Assembly: GCA_003116995.1 (NCBI GenBank)
Contig: BDSL01000152.1
Span: 111,169 to 175,168, forward strand
Origin: Yamagishiella unicocca
Taxonomy: Eukaryota; Chlorophyta; Chlorophyceae; Chlamydomonadales; Volvocaceae
Length of the DNA: 64,000 bases
Direction of reading: 5' to 3'
Position 1 is the stretch's first letter; each line of letters begins with the position of its first letter. The notes below the pieces were generated by a model, which did not search any database, was not told the origin of the DNA, and was given only the letters and a program-made list of their open reading frames with translations. The position numbers were made by a program, and so were the translations under genes. Positions 20,724 through 30,780 of this stretch are shown here, piece after piece.

Positions 20724-22110
20724 GTGGAGAAGAAAATGATTCGCTACCCGGGTTTCGGACCCAGAGCTTTGCTTACCTCAAAGGCCCGCCTGCGCCTGCA
20801 GCGTCTCCATGTACACACACGGCTCCATGGCCACGCATGCGAATATCTGGCAGACGTGGTGGCGGCAATCAAGAAGGTAGGTGTCGAGATCTTTGCCGTT
20901 GAGGAACAGCCACAGGGGATGACAAGCGGTACATGCGCAAGAAGAAGAAGTTCCTCGCGCAGATTCTGCTTGTCAGCCGCTGGCAGTCTGAGCTGTTCGC
21001 CTTTGGCTGCCTGCCACAACGTCAGCCAGGACATCATCAGGCGTGCCTATACAGCCAGGACATCATCAGGCGTGCCTATATGGTAGCCACAGCAGTCATC
21101 CCTTGTGGCAGTTTTGAGGTGTTCAACAACAGCAGAGAATCGCCGTCTACCTTCTTAGTTGTTGCCACGGCGTCGGCTAGGACATTCTCATGTGGCCACC
21201 TTAGCCTGCAGCAAAGTTTAATCAATAGATACTATATAGCACGAATGCTTCCATGGGCAAGAAGGAGGAGATTTTGCTGCAGATGCGCCTGAACGGTGAG
21301 TTCGCTCGGCCCTCAGCCTGCGCCTGCATACCATAACCTGACGAGTGCCCTTCGTTCCCTTCCAATGTGGTGATGTTGCATTGAGCTGGTTGGGTTGGGT
21401 TGGGTTGGATTGCCACACCGCGTGGGACGGCCTGGAACGGCGAACTATTTCCTAGGCCTCGCGACCCCGACCGGAAGCCTATATCCTGCGCCTCCTTCCT
21501 CTGCTGTGTAGCCGCAACAGGAGGAGTCCCGCATCGGCAATCCCGCTTCCGACAAGGACGGGCGGAATCCCAAGCTGTACCTAAGCCCGTCCGGAGCCGT
21601 GAAGCTTGTCAAAAACTGGGCGGCCAACTGCTGTTCCTAGGCACGACGAACCCCACGGGCTTCCACGTCCTCTTTGGGCTCATCAAGGTGACCGGAGCAA
21701 AGCTGCAGGGCGGGGGGCTTTACGTCTGCGGTAGGTGCTGCGGGAGCAACACCCATCCGGCTGCGCGCTCTCTGGCACCACAGTCATGCGGCTACGAGGC
21801 GACAACCTTGTGCGGCAGGCAAGTGCCTTCTCGACATCACCTCAAAAGCAGGATTAGCGAGGGTGTGGCAGCGGCTCGATTGCGGTGGGCGGCCTGGAAA
21901 CCAGCCGCCGTATGCCTGATTGGTGCAGTGTTCAGTTCCCCTTGGTAGCTAGATCATGTGTTAAATCGTCCTGTGTGCGCAGGCAGGTACCGGCGTCCTT
22001 CTGTGCAGCCCGATGGAGACGCTCGTGCAGTGGGCACGCGCCTGTCGCGGAGGTGGCATGGCAGAAAGCGCAGGGCTTGCTGGCAGCGCCGGCCGGCGCT
22101 GTCTGATACG
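20724..22110 (+). other. Unresolved multi-exon gene region
   Basis: Several plus-strand pieces look like exons. A short 'MGKKEEILLQMRLN' ends at a GTGAGT donor (21252-21294) and is similar to 'MRKKKKFLAQILL' at 20933. An exon follows a CAG near 21520 ('NPKLYLSPSGAVKLVKNW', frame change near 21632, then 'LGTTNPTGFHVLFGLIKVTG') and ends at GTAGGT (21731). A possible exon starts after CAG at 21982. A 29-bp direct repeat ('CAGGACATCATCAGGCGTGC') lies at 21027-21085. No protein family is recognised. Confidence 0.35.
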
Positions 22111-22740
22111 GCACGGCTGGCAACGATGTCATCGAATTTTCATGCTGTCAAGGTGCCTGTTCTGGTCCTGTTCGGTAGATCAGGGCCACTGCAGGGCCGG
22201 CAGGGGTTCATGCGCAGTCACATCGCATTCATTGGTACAACTAAGGCACGCACGGCTGGCTGCGCGCGCCAGACGTACGCTGAGCCTGCGCAAGGGACAT
22301 GAAATTGTACCGGTAGCGCCGTGCAACCGGTGTGGGCCAACCCGAGGATCCCAGTACCTGCTGTTCCGATAACATGTGCCACGTCTTACATAGTGGCACT
22401 CGCACATGGCCCATGGTTTGTCTAGGGGCACCTCCACGCACCACCCGCGCCCACCCGCATACTCCATGCCTGTAATGCCGTCTTGCCACGTCACGAGTGG
22501 GCTCCCGCGCCGCCGCGCGTGGTCGCAAGTGTTGTTGAGCGCGCATCCAAATGCACCCGCACGTCTGTTTGGAGGGCTGGGGTTGCGCCGTCGCGAGGCA
22601 GGGTGTGGCATGGTCCGGGCAGACGCAGCGGTTGCAAGGCCCAGAGCCCTCGCAGCCCAAACCCCGTTAAAACGCTAATAACGTATCTTACACCGTGCTG
22701 TGTGCCTGCCGTCTGCTGGTTGCGTTCCCAGATGAGCTGC

Positions 22741-22914
22741 AGAGCTTCCTGCAGCCGGCTGTAGGCAATGAGCTGGACGACCTGGGCGCCGTGTACATCC
22801 GAGACATACTGCTGAAGCAGCTGCTGCTAACCAGCTGCTTCAGCAGTATGTCCCTGATGTATACGGCGCCCAGCTCGTCCAGCTCATTGCCTACGGCCGG
22901 CTGCAGGAAGCTCT
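22741..22914. repeat. Hairpin 1: 83-bp near-perfect inverted repeat, 8-nt loop
   Basis: Arm 22741-22823 pairs with 22832-22914, with 5 mismatches in 83. Read outward as protein, both arms encode nearly the same peptide ('FLQPAVGNELDDLGAVYIRD' on plus; D replaced by E in the minus arm). Four of the five base differences are synonymous (two of them in one arginine codon) and the fifth gives D/E. Confidence 0.95.
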
Positions 22915-22985
22915 CCCCGCACCTCAGATTGCAACAGCGGCGACCGCGGCTGGCACGCCAAGGACAAAAGTTGCCGGTTCACCCT

Positions 22986-23082
22986 GGACATGCTGGTGTT
23001 GTTCCTCAGGTCAGCCGGCGCAAATGCACTAGCCCGGACTGCATTTGCTCCGGCTGACCTGAGAAAGGACACGAGCATGTCC
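22986..23082. repeat. Hairpin 2: 43-bp inverted repeat, 11-nt loop
   Basis: Arm 22986-23028 pairs with 23040-23082, with 5 mismatches in 43. The arms encode 'DMLVLFLRSAGANA' (plus) and 'DMLVSFLRSAGANA' (minus). Four of the five differences are synonymous. Confidence 0.93.
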
Positions 23083-23170
23083 ACTTGGCGATACCCGAGA
23101 CGCTTTACCTGCGTATCCCCTATCCTATGTCGAATTGCACCCCCTGGCTACCCCCGACAGGCTGAGTCGG

Positions 23171-23545
23171 AAAGCAATCGCTCACCAAAAGCCATGGGAG
23201 GAGGATGCGGTGAACGAGGACGTAATGATGGTGCTGCTGTGCTTGCTGAGCCAGTACGTGCCCTTCTTTGCGGTCATCGCGACCAAGGGGCTGCGCAATC
23301 TGGCACGCGGCATCGTCGTCAACGCCACAGCGGCGTCCGTGGAGCCACAACCCGACAGCGGTGACGGCAGGGCCAGCAGCAGCAATAGCGCGTACGATGC
23401 CGACGGCAGGGCCGACAGCCGCGGCGGCGGCAGCAGCAGCACCCGCAGCGGCAGAAGCAGGCGGGCAGTGGCCACCGGCTCCTTGCCTGCTTGCGCCCCG
23501 CACCCCGGGCGCCGCGCGGACCGCCAGCAGCCTCAGCCTGGCTGA
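23171..23545 (+). CDS. Possible exon of an unknown protein
   Basis: An open plus-strand frame with a protein-like, partly hydrophobic stretch ('EDVMMVLLCLLSQYVPFFAV') followed by a serine/glycine/arginine-rich low-complexity tail running into the minisatellite. It may be downstream of the hairpin-encoded exons on the same strand. No family is recognised; start and splice sites are unresolved. Confidence 0.35.
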   Translation, partial: KAIAHQKPWEEDAVNEDVMMVLLCLLSQYVPFFAVIATKGLRNLARGIVVNATAASVEPQPDSGDGRASSSNSAYDADGRADSRGGGSSSTRSGRSRRAVATGSLPACAPHPGRRADRQQPQPG

Positions 23546-23593
23546 CCGCCAGCAGCCTCAGCCTGGCTGACCGCCAGCAGCCTCAGCCTAGCT
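23519..23593. repeat. 25-bp minisatellite, 3 copies
   Basis: The unit GACCGCCAGCAGCCTCAGCC + TGGCT is repeated at 23519, 23544 and 23569; the last copy has one change. Confidence 0.97.
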
Positions 23594-24281
23594 GCACTGC
23601 GCTCTCCGCCGCCGCCGGCCTCCTTTTGGGATCCGGGTGCGCGCCCTGCGACGGCCGTGCCGTCGGCCTTCGGTGGCAGGACATGCGGCTGGCTGCTGGG
23701 CCGGCCCTGGCGCCGCTGCAGCAGCTGGCGGCGGAGGCGCTGTCTTCGCGACCATGCCGTCGGGATTCCTGTGCCCAGCGGGGGTGTGTGCGCTGCGGCG
23801 GTTTCTAGCCGCCGGCTCGCTGGGGGGCGACGCCGCTGCCGCCGTCACCGCCGCAGCTGCGCCGCAGCCTCAGCAACAGAGGGCAGCGAATGCAGCGTGA
23901 AGCTTGACAGACCGTGGACAGGGCGCTGCAATGGTCGGGCTTACGGGCAGCCGCGGCGGACGCCAACATCCTATGTTGGCGTGACAAGGTCATGGGCACA
24001 GTCCATTGTGTGCCGCAGCAGTGTCTGGAGCGGGACGCGTGTAGGCTGCGAGTGTGGTCACACGGCGGCGTGCGGCTGGTGCTGACGGCGGCGGTGGCTG
24101 CGATGGCCGCACCCGTACCGACCCTGGCGACCAGCGCAGCGTCCCTTCTAGGGCTGCGGCAGCATGGCGGCAGCCGTAGGTGGTCGCCGCAGCTGCGTGC
24201 TGGTGTTTGAGTGCACAGTCATGGCGTGTAGGCGTTTGTGCTTCCGCGAAGGCCAGTGTGGCTGCTAGATGCCGCTGAGGC

Positions 24282-24373
24282 TCCATACAGGAGTGCCAGG
24301 GCCACCGGCCCGCCATTTGCGGGGCGGTCCATACAGTAGTGCCAGGGCCACCGGCCCGCCATTTGCGGGGCGG
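24282..24373. repeat. 46-bp tandem duplication
   Basis: 24282-24327 and 24328-24373 are identical except for one base (GGAGTG versus GTAGTG). Confidence 0.95.
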
Positions 24374-25679
24374 CGAGGCGAGCGCCGCTCCGCAGGTGGA
24401 AGGTGCATGTGACGGGGCGGTGCCTGAGCGTGGTGGCGTAATGGCCTGAGCGAGGAGCGGGGTTGAAGAGGGGCAACGGCCTGCTACGTTTATGGCCGCT
24501 ACGACGTCGTGTCATTTGTATGATGATGATGTTTGGGGCTTGCTTGCAAACCGGTGTCTTTGGACACCACCTGTTTTGGACGCGAACGTACCACTTACCT
24601 ACCACTACTGCATGGCCGCCTGCTGCCTCTCGCGCCCCCCTCCGCCCTCCTGGCCGCCCCCGCTCCTCCTCTGCTGGTCCCAGCCGCCCTCCTGCCCCAC
24701 CACCGCCGCCAGCTGCGGCATGCTGTCGGGGCAGACATAGGCCCCGCAGAACTCCATCGCCGCCGCCTCGAATGTGTCCTCAAACAGCAGTGCGGCGCCG
24801 TTGGGGGGCCCTCGCGGGTAGGCTCGCCGCATCACCCGCAGCTGCACCCGGGCGGAGAAGGACTCGACCGAGAAAGTTTGTCCGGGGAGGGGCGGAGTGC
24901 GGGAGGGCCGGGGACGGAGGTAGGAGTAACTGTCGCGGACGGAGGTAGGAGTATTTGACAAAGACGAATCAGAGTGTGTGCGGCGGGAGGGAGAGCCGGG
25001 GAAGACTACGGTATTGCTTTGCCTATGGTACGTGTGTAATAGGAATACAGGATACTACTACAGTATCGACTGTCTATTTTATGAATTTCTGCTGAACCCC
25101 CTGCACGCCAATACTTTCAACGTTTCAAGCCCACCCGGAAGCCGGTGGCGGTGGGGCAGGCAAGCGCCCGGAAGGTTTCCGGCGGCGCCGACGCCACCAC
25201 CTGTACGACGTGAGTGGCGCTGTACAGATCGAGCGCGAACACGCCGTCACAGCCCGCCCCGTACGATAAAGGGGCTGAACAGCGCTGGATCGTTCGGGTC
25301 GAGGGTGTAGGGGGCGGCGCGTGGTACGACAAGGCGTACTGCCGTGTGGCTGGGATAATGGGCTGGAGAACGTGGGGCAGGAGGGGCAGAGGAGGGAGGG
25401 AGAAATCGAGTCCATGACGCAATCAATCCTAACAGCAACAGAGGCGCTGTAGTTACGGCAACAGCATACCGTTTCAACAAGCATACACGCGGAAACGCAA
25501 ATGCCCTGGCTTCGGAACCAGTGCCGGTGAAACGTACGTGCCGGCGCTGGGGCATGGCAGGGTAGAGAGAGAGCCACGGAGGGGTGGGTGAGCCAGGGAA
25601 GGAGCGGGTGGCTGGGCAGGGTGAGAGGCAGAGGAGGGCCAGGGTGGCAGCGAGGAAACCCACACACCGACAGGCTGAC
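24374..25679. other. No gene resolved
   Basis: Both strands have overlapping GC-rich ORFs with no consistent frame. A plus-strand 'HHLYDVSGAVQIERE' near 25200 and the minisatellite-like GGAGGTAGGAGTA repeat near 24915-24955 are the only points of note. Confidence 0.35.
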
Positions 25680-27950
25680 GTCATCGTGCGGTGAGCGGGT
25701 CCTGTTGGGCCTCATCGTCCGCAGCATGTTCCGGCCCCAGTACAACAGCCTGGTGCAGCTGCCGCGACGCGTGGGGGAGTGAGGGCCAACCCGTGGGTCG
25801 GCACTGGGAAGACAAGTAATAAGGATTTGGGAGTGGGCAGCCGCGAGGGCCGAAAGCGGACCGGAGCGAGACAGGGCGATGGTCGAGAAAGGACGGGTTT
25901 GCGCCAGCACGCAACCTGCGGATTCCCGAGCGTACGGCATCGGTCGCAAGTAGTTGTGTTTTTGGTTGCGGGGCGCGGTTTGCTGCTGGGTATTGGTTTG
26001 GGGTAGGTCGCAGCTTGCTTGCCGTAAACTCTACCCAGATAAGTAGTGAAAGACGAGCTCGGGTCGGCGCGACGAGATTTCATACGTGTGCTGTCACTGG
26101 TGTTGCGCACGCACGTGTGTGTGCTTGTTGCCAAGCATTTCAGTATCTGATGCTTTTGATCGCCTGTCACCGGCTGCGAGCCCCGTCAAGTGCTGCCACC
26201 CAGCCCGCCCGAGCGCAGGCTGGCGGGTTCTGCACCATATAGTGACAGTGACGGTGACATCAGGGGAGCACCCTGGGTGAAACGTATGAGCACGGGCTGC
26301 ACGCCTCGCATAGAGGGAATCATACGTCGGTGTTGGGTGCAGGGCGGCTCTGGTCTCTCAGACCCTAAACCTGCTGTCGGTGCTCATCCGGATTCACAAC
26401 GGCACGAGTTCGTGGTACGGCATTGGGTACGCCAGCTAGGCTTATCCCGGACGTTGAGCTCTATGACGGCATATGATGTGCATGTGAACGGAATTGTCAT
26501 CCATTTATTTTTATCTTCCATCTGGACACTAAGCGCATACTAGGCGCAGTCAACGTCAAGCTTGCGAGCTTGAAGGTGCTGTGGACGCATCACCTAGTAC
26601 CGCTGATATATTATATCGTTTGTCGCATTCGTTTTCTTCAGCAGGCGTTTTCAGTGCTCTTCACAACAAGCGATTGGACAGGATCAAGTCTACATCGCCG
26701 AGCTCCCCAGGCACAGGCAGCGTCCAGCCATGTGCTCCTAACGAATAAACTATGTTCTGTCAATGGATTAAAAGCTTGCACACAATGGTGCCGACATGCC
26801 TTGCTTCGCCAGGCCGTCACGCTGGGTTGGAGGTGGGTCGAACCTGTGTGTACACTGATCACATGCCCCACAGGGAGCTTGGGGAAGCGAAGCAAGCAGA
26901 TGAGTAGCGATGCGACGGAGCGTGGCACGTAGCAGCCGTGACGGGATATCATGCAGCAACGGTGCACCAGGGGGCAGTTGCTCGCTTTGGGTAGCTGCGC
27001 TGAGCTGTGGTCCTGGTCGGAAGAAATCGGGGGCCACCGAACGTTAGGAAGTGTGTGCGAACCAGTCCCTCCAAACTGCTGCCATGCATGGGCCTTGCAC
27101 ATTCCCTGTGCAAGCAGGTTGCAGGGACGCTGGGGTCGGTGAGAGCAGCGACTGGATTGTGGACTCACAGCTACTGGAGCTATGAGGTGAGGCGGAGGAT
27201 GGGCATGGTATGCTAACGCGTGGCGTACCCTATCAAACGCTTTCGCCAGCTTTGAGGCGCAGTTGAGTGTGGGCTATGTGGTCCGAATGAAGCCAGCACG
27301 TGGGGCACCCTTCAGCTGTCGTGCGAGTCGGTCCTTACGTGGTGCCACCGTGCAGCTGGCAGACCTAAGGGCAGCATCGTCTTCGATACAAATGGGTTGG
27401 GACCAGGATCGTCGTGAGTTGCAAGGTTCGACTGGGCAAGCGCCAGGTGGAAATCAGGTGGGAGGGACCCAGACTACACAACGGGATGACGGTGTTTATC
27501 AACGCCATTTACTCTGGAACATTGATCGGTGGGGATGGAGATTCGTGAGGACGCCGGGCAGTCCCGGGACAAACGGGCGGTCCGGGGACGAAGGTGCATC
27601 CCGCTTCTGCAATGCCTGGAACGGCTTGGTGCGAAGCGTACGGCACATAATACATACCCATACGTGCAGCCTAGATCACCCTGTCGGGCTCAACGTTTAC
27701 ACACACACGTCACGCATCGTTGGCATGACCTCCGCGGGCCGGACTATGTCGTCGGCGTGGACACCGCCAAACAAGGACACCTTTCGCCGCAGACATGTCG
27801 GCGCCAGCGGTGACCGACTCTCACAGCAGGTACGACAGCCAAGGTATCAGCAGGCCGGCGCAAGAGCCTCGCCGGCGGTCGTGGCGGTGGTGGCGGTAGG
27901 ACGATGGCACTGGACCGTGGGGCGTGGCACCACGGGACAGACCTGGATGA
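25680..27950. repeat. Segmental duplication, copy A (partner 56730-58838)
   Basis: Same-orientation match to 56730-58838 over about 2.1 kb with few differences. Landmarks are 'GTCCGCAGCATGTTCCGGCC', 'AGTGACAGTGACGGTGACAT', 'CCGCTGATATATTATATCG' and 'ATACCCATACGTGCAGCCTA'. Copy A has about 170 bp (27722-27892) absent from copy B, after which 'GCGGTAGGAC.ATGGCA' resumes in both. Confidence 0.95.
25690..25782 (+). pseudogene. 3' fragment of unknown gene (partner exon 56610-56833)
   Basis: Encodes 'LLGLIVRSMFRPQYNSLVQL' and 'PRRVGE' then TGA, the same ending as the fuller exon at 56610-56833. Upstream of 25680 the two copies diverge, so only the tail of the exon is present here. Confidence 0.55.
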
Positions 27951-28800
27951 TGGACACTCCTAGCGTGCATCCTGCCATCGGCCGGACTGCTCATTACTCA
28001 GTCCGAAGGTAACCAGCAGCAACGCGGACTACCTTCTCTGTATCCGTCCTGGTCACCTAGGGCCAACATGCCCATCACGCTTGCACATGTTCACGCAGTG
28101 GCAAAGCCCCGCCGTGCGCTCTGCACCAAACCATTCTCGACCAGTTGGAATGGGACTGCCCGTTCGTCCCTGGGCTGCTCAGTGTCCTCACAAATCTTAG
28201 GTACCGACGAATGTTCAAGAGGAAATGGCGTTGAAAAACGCCGTCATCCTGTTGTGGAATCTGAATCCCCTATACTACCTTATTTCCATCTGGCGTTTGC
28301 CCAGTCGAATCCTTGCAACTCACGGTCATTGTCATAACGCACAGTGTATCGACAACGATGCTGCCCGTGGACCTGCCAGCTGCACGGTGGCTCTACGTAA
28401 GGACCGACTCACGCGACAGCTGCAGTGTGTCCCACGTGCTGTTTCAGACGGCATAGCCTGTATTCGAAGGCGCCTTGCAAAGTTGACAAAACCGTTTGAT
28501 GAGATACGCCACGCACTAGCGTGCCATGCCTAACCTCCGCCTCACCTCATAGCTCCAGTAGCTGTGACTCCGCGACTCAGTCGCTGCTCGCCGTCCCCAG
28601 CGTCCCTGCAACCTGTGGGATGTGCAAGCCCCATGGCAGCACTTTACAGCGACCGGCTCGCACACACTGCCTCCCAACGCGCCGCGGCCCCCTGGTTCTT
28701 CCCACCAGGACTACAGCATAGCGCAGCTACTCAAAGCGAGTGACCTTGCGGATCGCACCATGGATGGCGTACACATCCGCCAAGAGATGGACCTGTGAGG
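26940..28800. repeat. Large inverted arms flanking a ~400-bp centre
   Basis: The left arm (~26940-27660) and right arm (~28070-28800) are imperfect reverse complements. Examples are 'CACAGCTACTGGAGCTATGA' with its complement near 28545-28570, 'GGTTGCAGGGACGCTGGGG' with 28595-28615, and 'GGTGTTTATCAACGCCATTT' against 28240. The similarity continues outward into the exon at 28730. Copy B at 57.9-58.8 kb keeps only the left arm. The inner side of the right arm is found again, inverted, at 54760-55135. Confidence 0.85.
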
Positions 28801-29012
28801 AGGTTGCGGCGGTTGTTATTTTGTGGTGATATGGATTTGGAGAGGGTGGGCGAAATGGCGACGAGGCGGAGGACATAGACAGGGTGTGGACACAAGACCA
28901 CCCGGGGTTCCTCAGCACCAACTATTCCTCCATCCGCACCATGACCACCTTCCTGGACCTGTTCTCCGACACCACCACCTACGGCACTACCGGCACCCAC
29001 AACCTCGCCTAG
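28600..29012 (+). CDS. Unknown protein, last two exons
   Basis: Exon A (start unclear, about 28640-28794) encodes 'SIAQLLKASDLADRTMDGVH' and ends at GTGAGG (28795). Exon B, 28883-29012, follows CAG and encodes 'WTQDHPGFLSTNYSSIRTMT', 'TFLDLFSDTTTYGTTGTHNL', ending at TAG. The 88-nt intron keeps the frame ('EMDL|VWTQ'). A degenerate inverted counterpart of exon A lies at about 26940-27160 on the minus strand, and another at 58000-58230. No family is recognised. Confidence 0.5.
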
Positions 29013-29512
29013 GGCCCCGGTGGCCACCGCCTCACCGGGACTCCAACTCCGGCGCAGCACTGCCCGGCCGTACCTGCGCCGCAACTCTGAGCTTGAATCC
29101 GAACATGCTCTGGATCCGCGCGATATCGCACTTGGATCCGTCCGAAATGGAGGCCCGCGCAGAAAGCGCACGCCACCGCCCCAAGCAGCGCCTCCTGGCC
29201 CTGCTCCACACTAACAACTGTGATCCTTCGCAGGGCAAGCAGGCACGTTCAGCGCAAGGGTAAGGGTTCCCACTCCAGGGGTGTTCTACGACACATGTCG
29301 CACCCGAGTACCCTGGCCGCGAAAGCCTCTGCATGGCAGCCCCACACCGGCGTCACATCTGGCGATACGCGGCTCCTCCAGCATGTCAACCCCGACGGCC
29401 CCCCCCCGCAGCCCCCTCACCTTTCCGCACCCGGCGGCCCCCCCAGTCGTGTGTGCACACAATGTGCGGTCTGGACTGAAGCGATTGCTATGAGGCCATC
29501 GAAGTGTAGTAT

Positions 29513-29622
29513 GACGAGGTGGCCGAGCGGTCTAAGGCGCTAGTTTCAGGACTACCTGGTACAGTATTAGGAAGGAAACCTACTAGTCCGTAAGGGCGCG
29601 GATTCAAATCCCGTCCTCGTCA
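29513..29622 (+). tRNA. tRNA-Leu (CAG) with 30-nt intron
   Basis: Acceptor GACGAGG pairs with CCTCGTC (29615-29621) plus discriminator A. The D-arm is GCC...GGC. The anticodon stem CTAGT (29540-29544) pairs with ACTAG (29582-29586). The loop is TT-CAG-G, interrupted after position 37 by the intron 29551-29580, with T29581 as position 38. The variable arm is long, as in leucine tRNAs. The T-loop is TTCAAAT, but position 53 is A instead of the near-universal G, giving an A-C mismatch with C61. CAG reads CUG leucine codons. Confidence 0.88.
29551..29580 (+). other. tRNA-Leu intron
   Basis: Thirty bases between anticodon-loop positions 37 and 38, the canonical site of eukaryotic nuclear tRNA introns. 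Confidence 0.8.
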
Positions 29623-29879
29623 GCTCAGGAGAGGGCTTTTGGCAAGGCTGAGGCGTCGAGCGGCCCAACCATGGGCCCGAAGGTGCTGTCCACGGCCGGG
29701 CTCAGAAGGGGATGGAGATGACGCATACCTGGCAGCAAGTTCGGCAATTCAGGCAGCTTCGAAATGTAAGGGTGGGGTAATAGTGGGATACAGGCTACAA
29801 GGGTGGCAGGGCACGGCGACTCGCAGCAGGCTCGCGACGTGCCGCCATGAAGCGCGCTGGGCTGGGGATTGTGGGAGCA

Positions 29880-30150
29880 CGGTTTGTCCGAACGCAGACG
29901 TCCGCAGCCACCAGCGTGGCCCTGATAACCCTTGGAACCAGCACAAATTCGAAGCTGCCGTTGGTTGGCACCATTGTTGTGACGAGAGCCAGGTCCTCGC
30001 GCAGCAGGTCCACTTGCTGGTATTCGAATGCCTTTCGCGCCATCCGACCGTCCGCCGACCGCAGCACAGCAGCCTGCTGCTGTCGCCTCCACGAGAGAAC
30101 CTAGTGGTCGTGTCCTTCCCAATCTTGCTGCAAGATGCACGCAGCGCAGA
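29880..30150 (-). pseudogene. Unknown paralogous protein, frameshifted copy (partner 62987-63271)
   Basis: The minus-strand frame gives 'DGRMARKAFEYQQVDLLRED', then 'VLVPRVIRATLVAADVCVR', colinear with 'DGRMARKATEYQQNGLLRKD' and 'LLVPKVIKAPLVVADVCVR' at 62987-63271. Upstream the conserved 'ILQQDWEG' segment is in another frame, because one extra base lies in the GCAGCAGG run compared with the partner. Similarity continues non-coding to about 30285. No known family. Confidence 0.6.
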
Positions 30151-30563
30151 AAGGTATGCAAAAGTATTCCTACGCTACCTTTCTACTTCTTCCACCAGCC
30201 AAGAGAAGGCAGGCGGGCATCGTATTCTCGTTTGGTTGTGGTATTCAAGTTTTGGTTTCAACCAAGGTTGCCTGGTTTATAAGCAATCCAAGATGCGCCA
30301 ACTACAAGGCCTGTGGAAGCTCACGGCACGGCGACAGAAGACTATATTGTTTAGGTATTTAGCATATACTCAGACTAACATATCGCACTTAATTATTTTA
30401 CTGGCGTGCCGCATGCGCACTGGACGGTTAGACTTCCGGTGATCCGGTCATTACCCGGTGAACGACACAGTCATGAAGTTCCTCCTCGCAGACTATTCAA
30501 GACGTCAAATCGCAAACTATTCAAGGCATAGATTCCCATGACGGATCAATATTACTTCGTAAC

Positions 30564-30780
30564 GTGACAGCCGGGCAGCCGCACAGGCGGGTGCTGCTGG
30601 TGCGCATGTTGGCGGTGCTGACGGCCAACCGGGTGGCGAACGAGGACCCGTGGGTCCACTTCGCACCGCTGCTAGCTGCTGGCGCTGCTGGGCCTGGTGG
30701 AGGCGGTGGACGTGTGGCTGACGTCGGGGCTGCCCTCACCGTGTGGTGTCAGCGGCGTCGGTGGCGGGCCGAGCTGGGCC
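30564..30780 (+). other. Possible exon, unknown protein
   Basis: After a CAG acceptor (30569), the plus frame reads 'LLVRMLAVLTANRVANEDPW' and 'VHFAPLLA', then a one-base shift would continue as 'LLALLGLVEAVDVWLTSGLP', a hydrophobic segment. The shift lies at CTGCTGGCGCTGCTGG. It may be a broken membrane-protein exon; no family is recognised. Confidence 0.3.

Noticed and set aside
22741..23082. Interpretation of the hairpins as terminal inverted repeats of one transposon
   Set aside because: The order A-A'-C-C' with 8- and 11-nt loops does not fit a single element with internal sequence between its ends.
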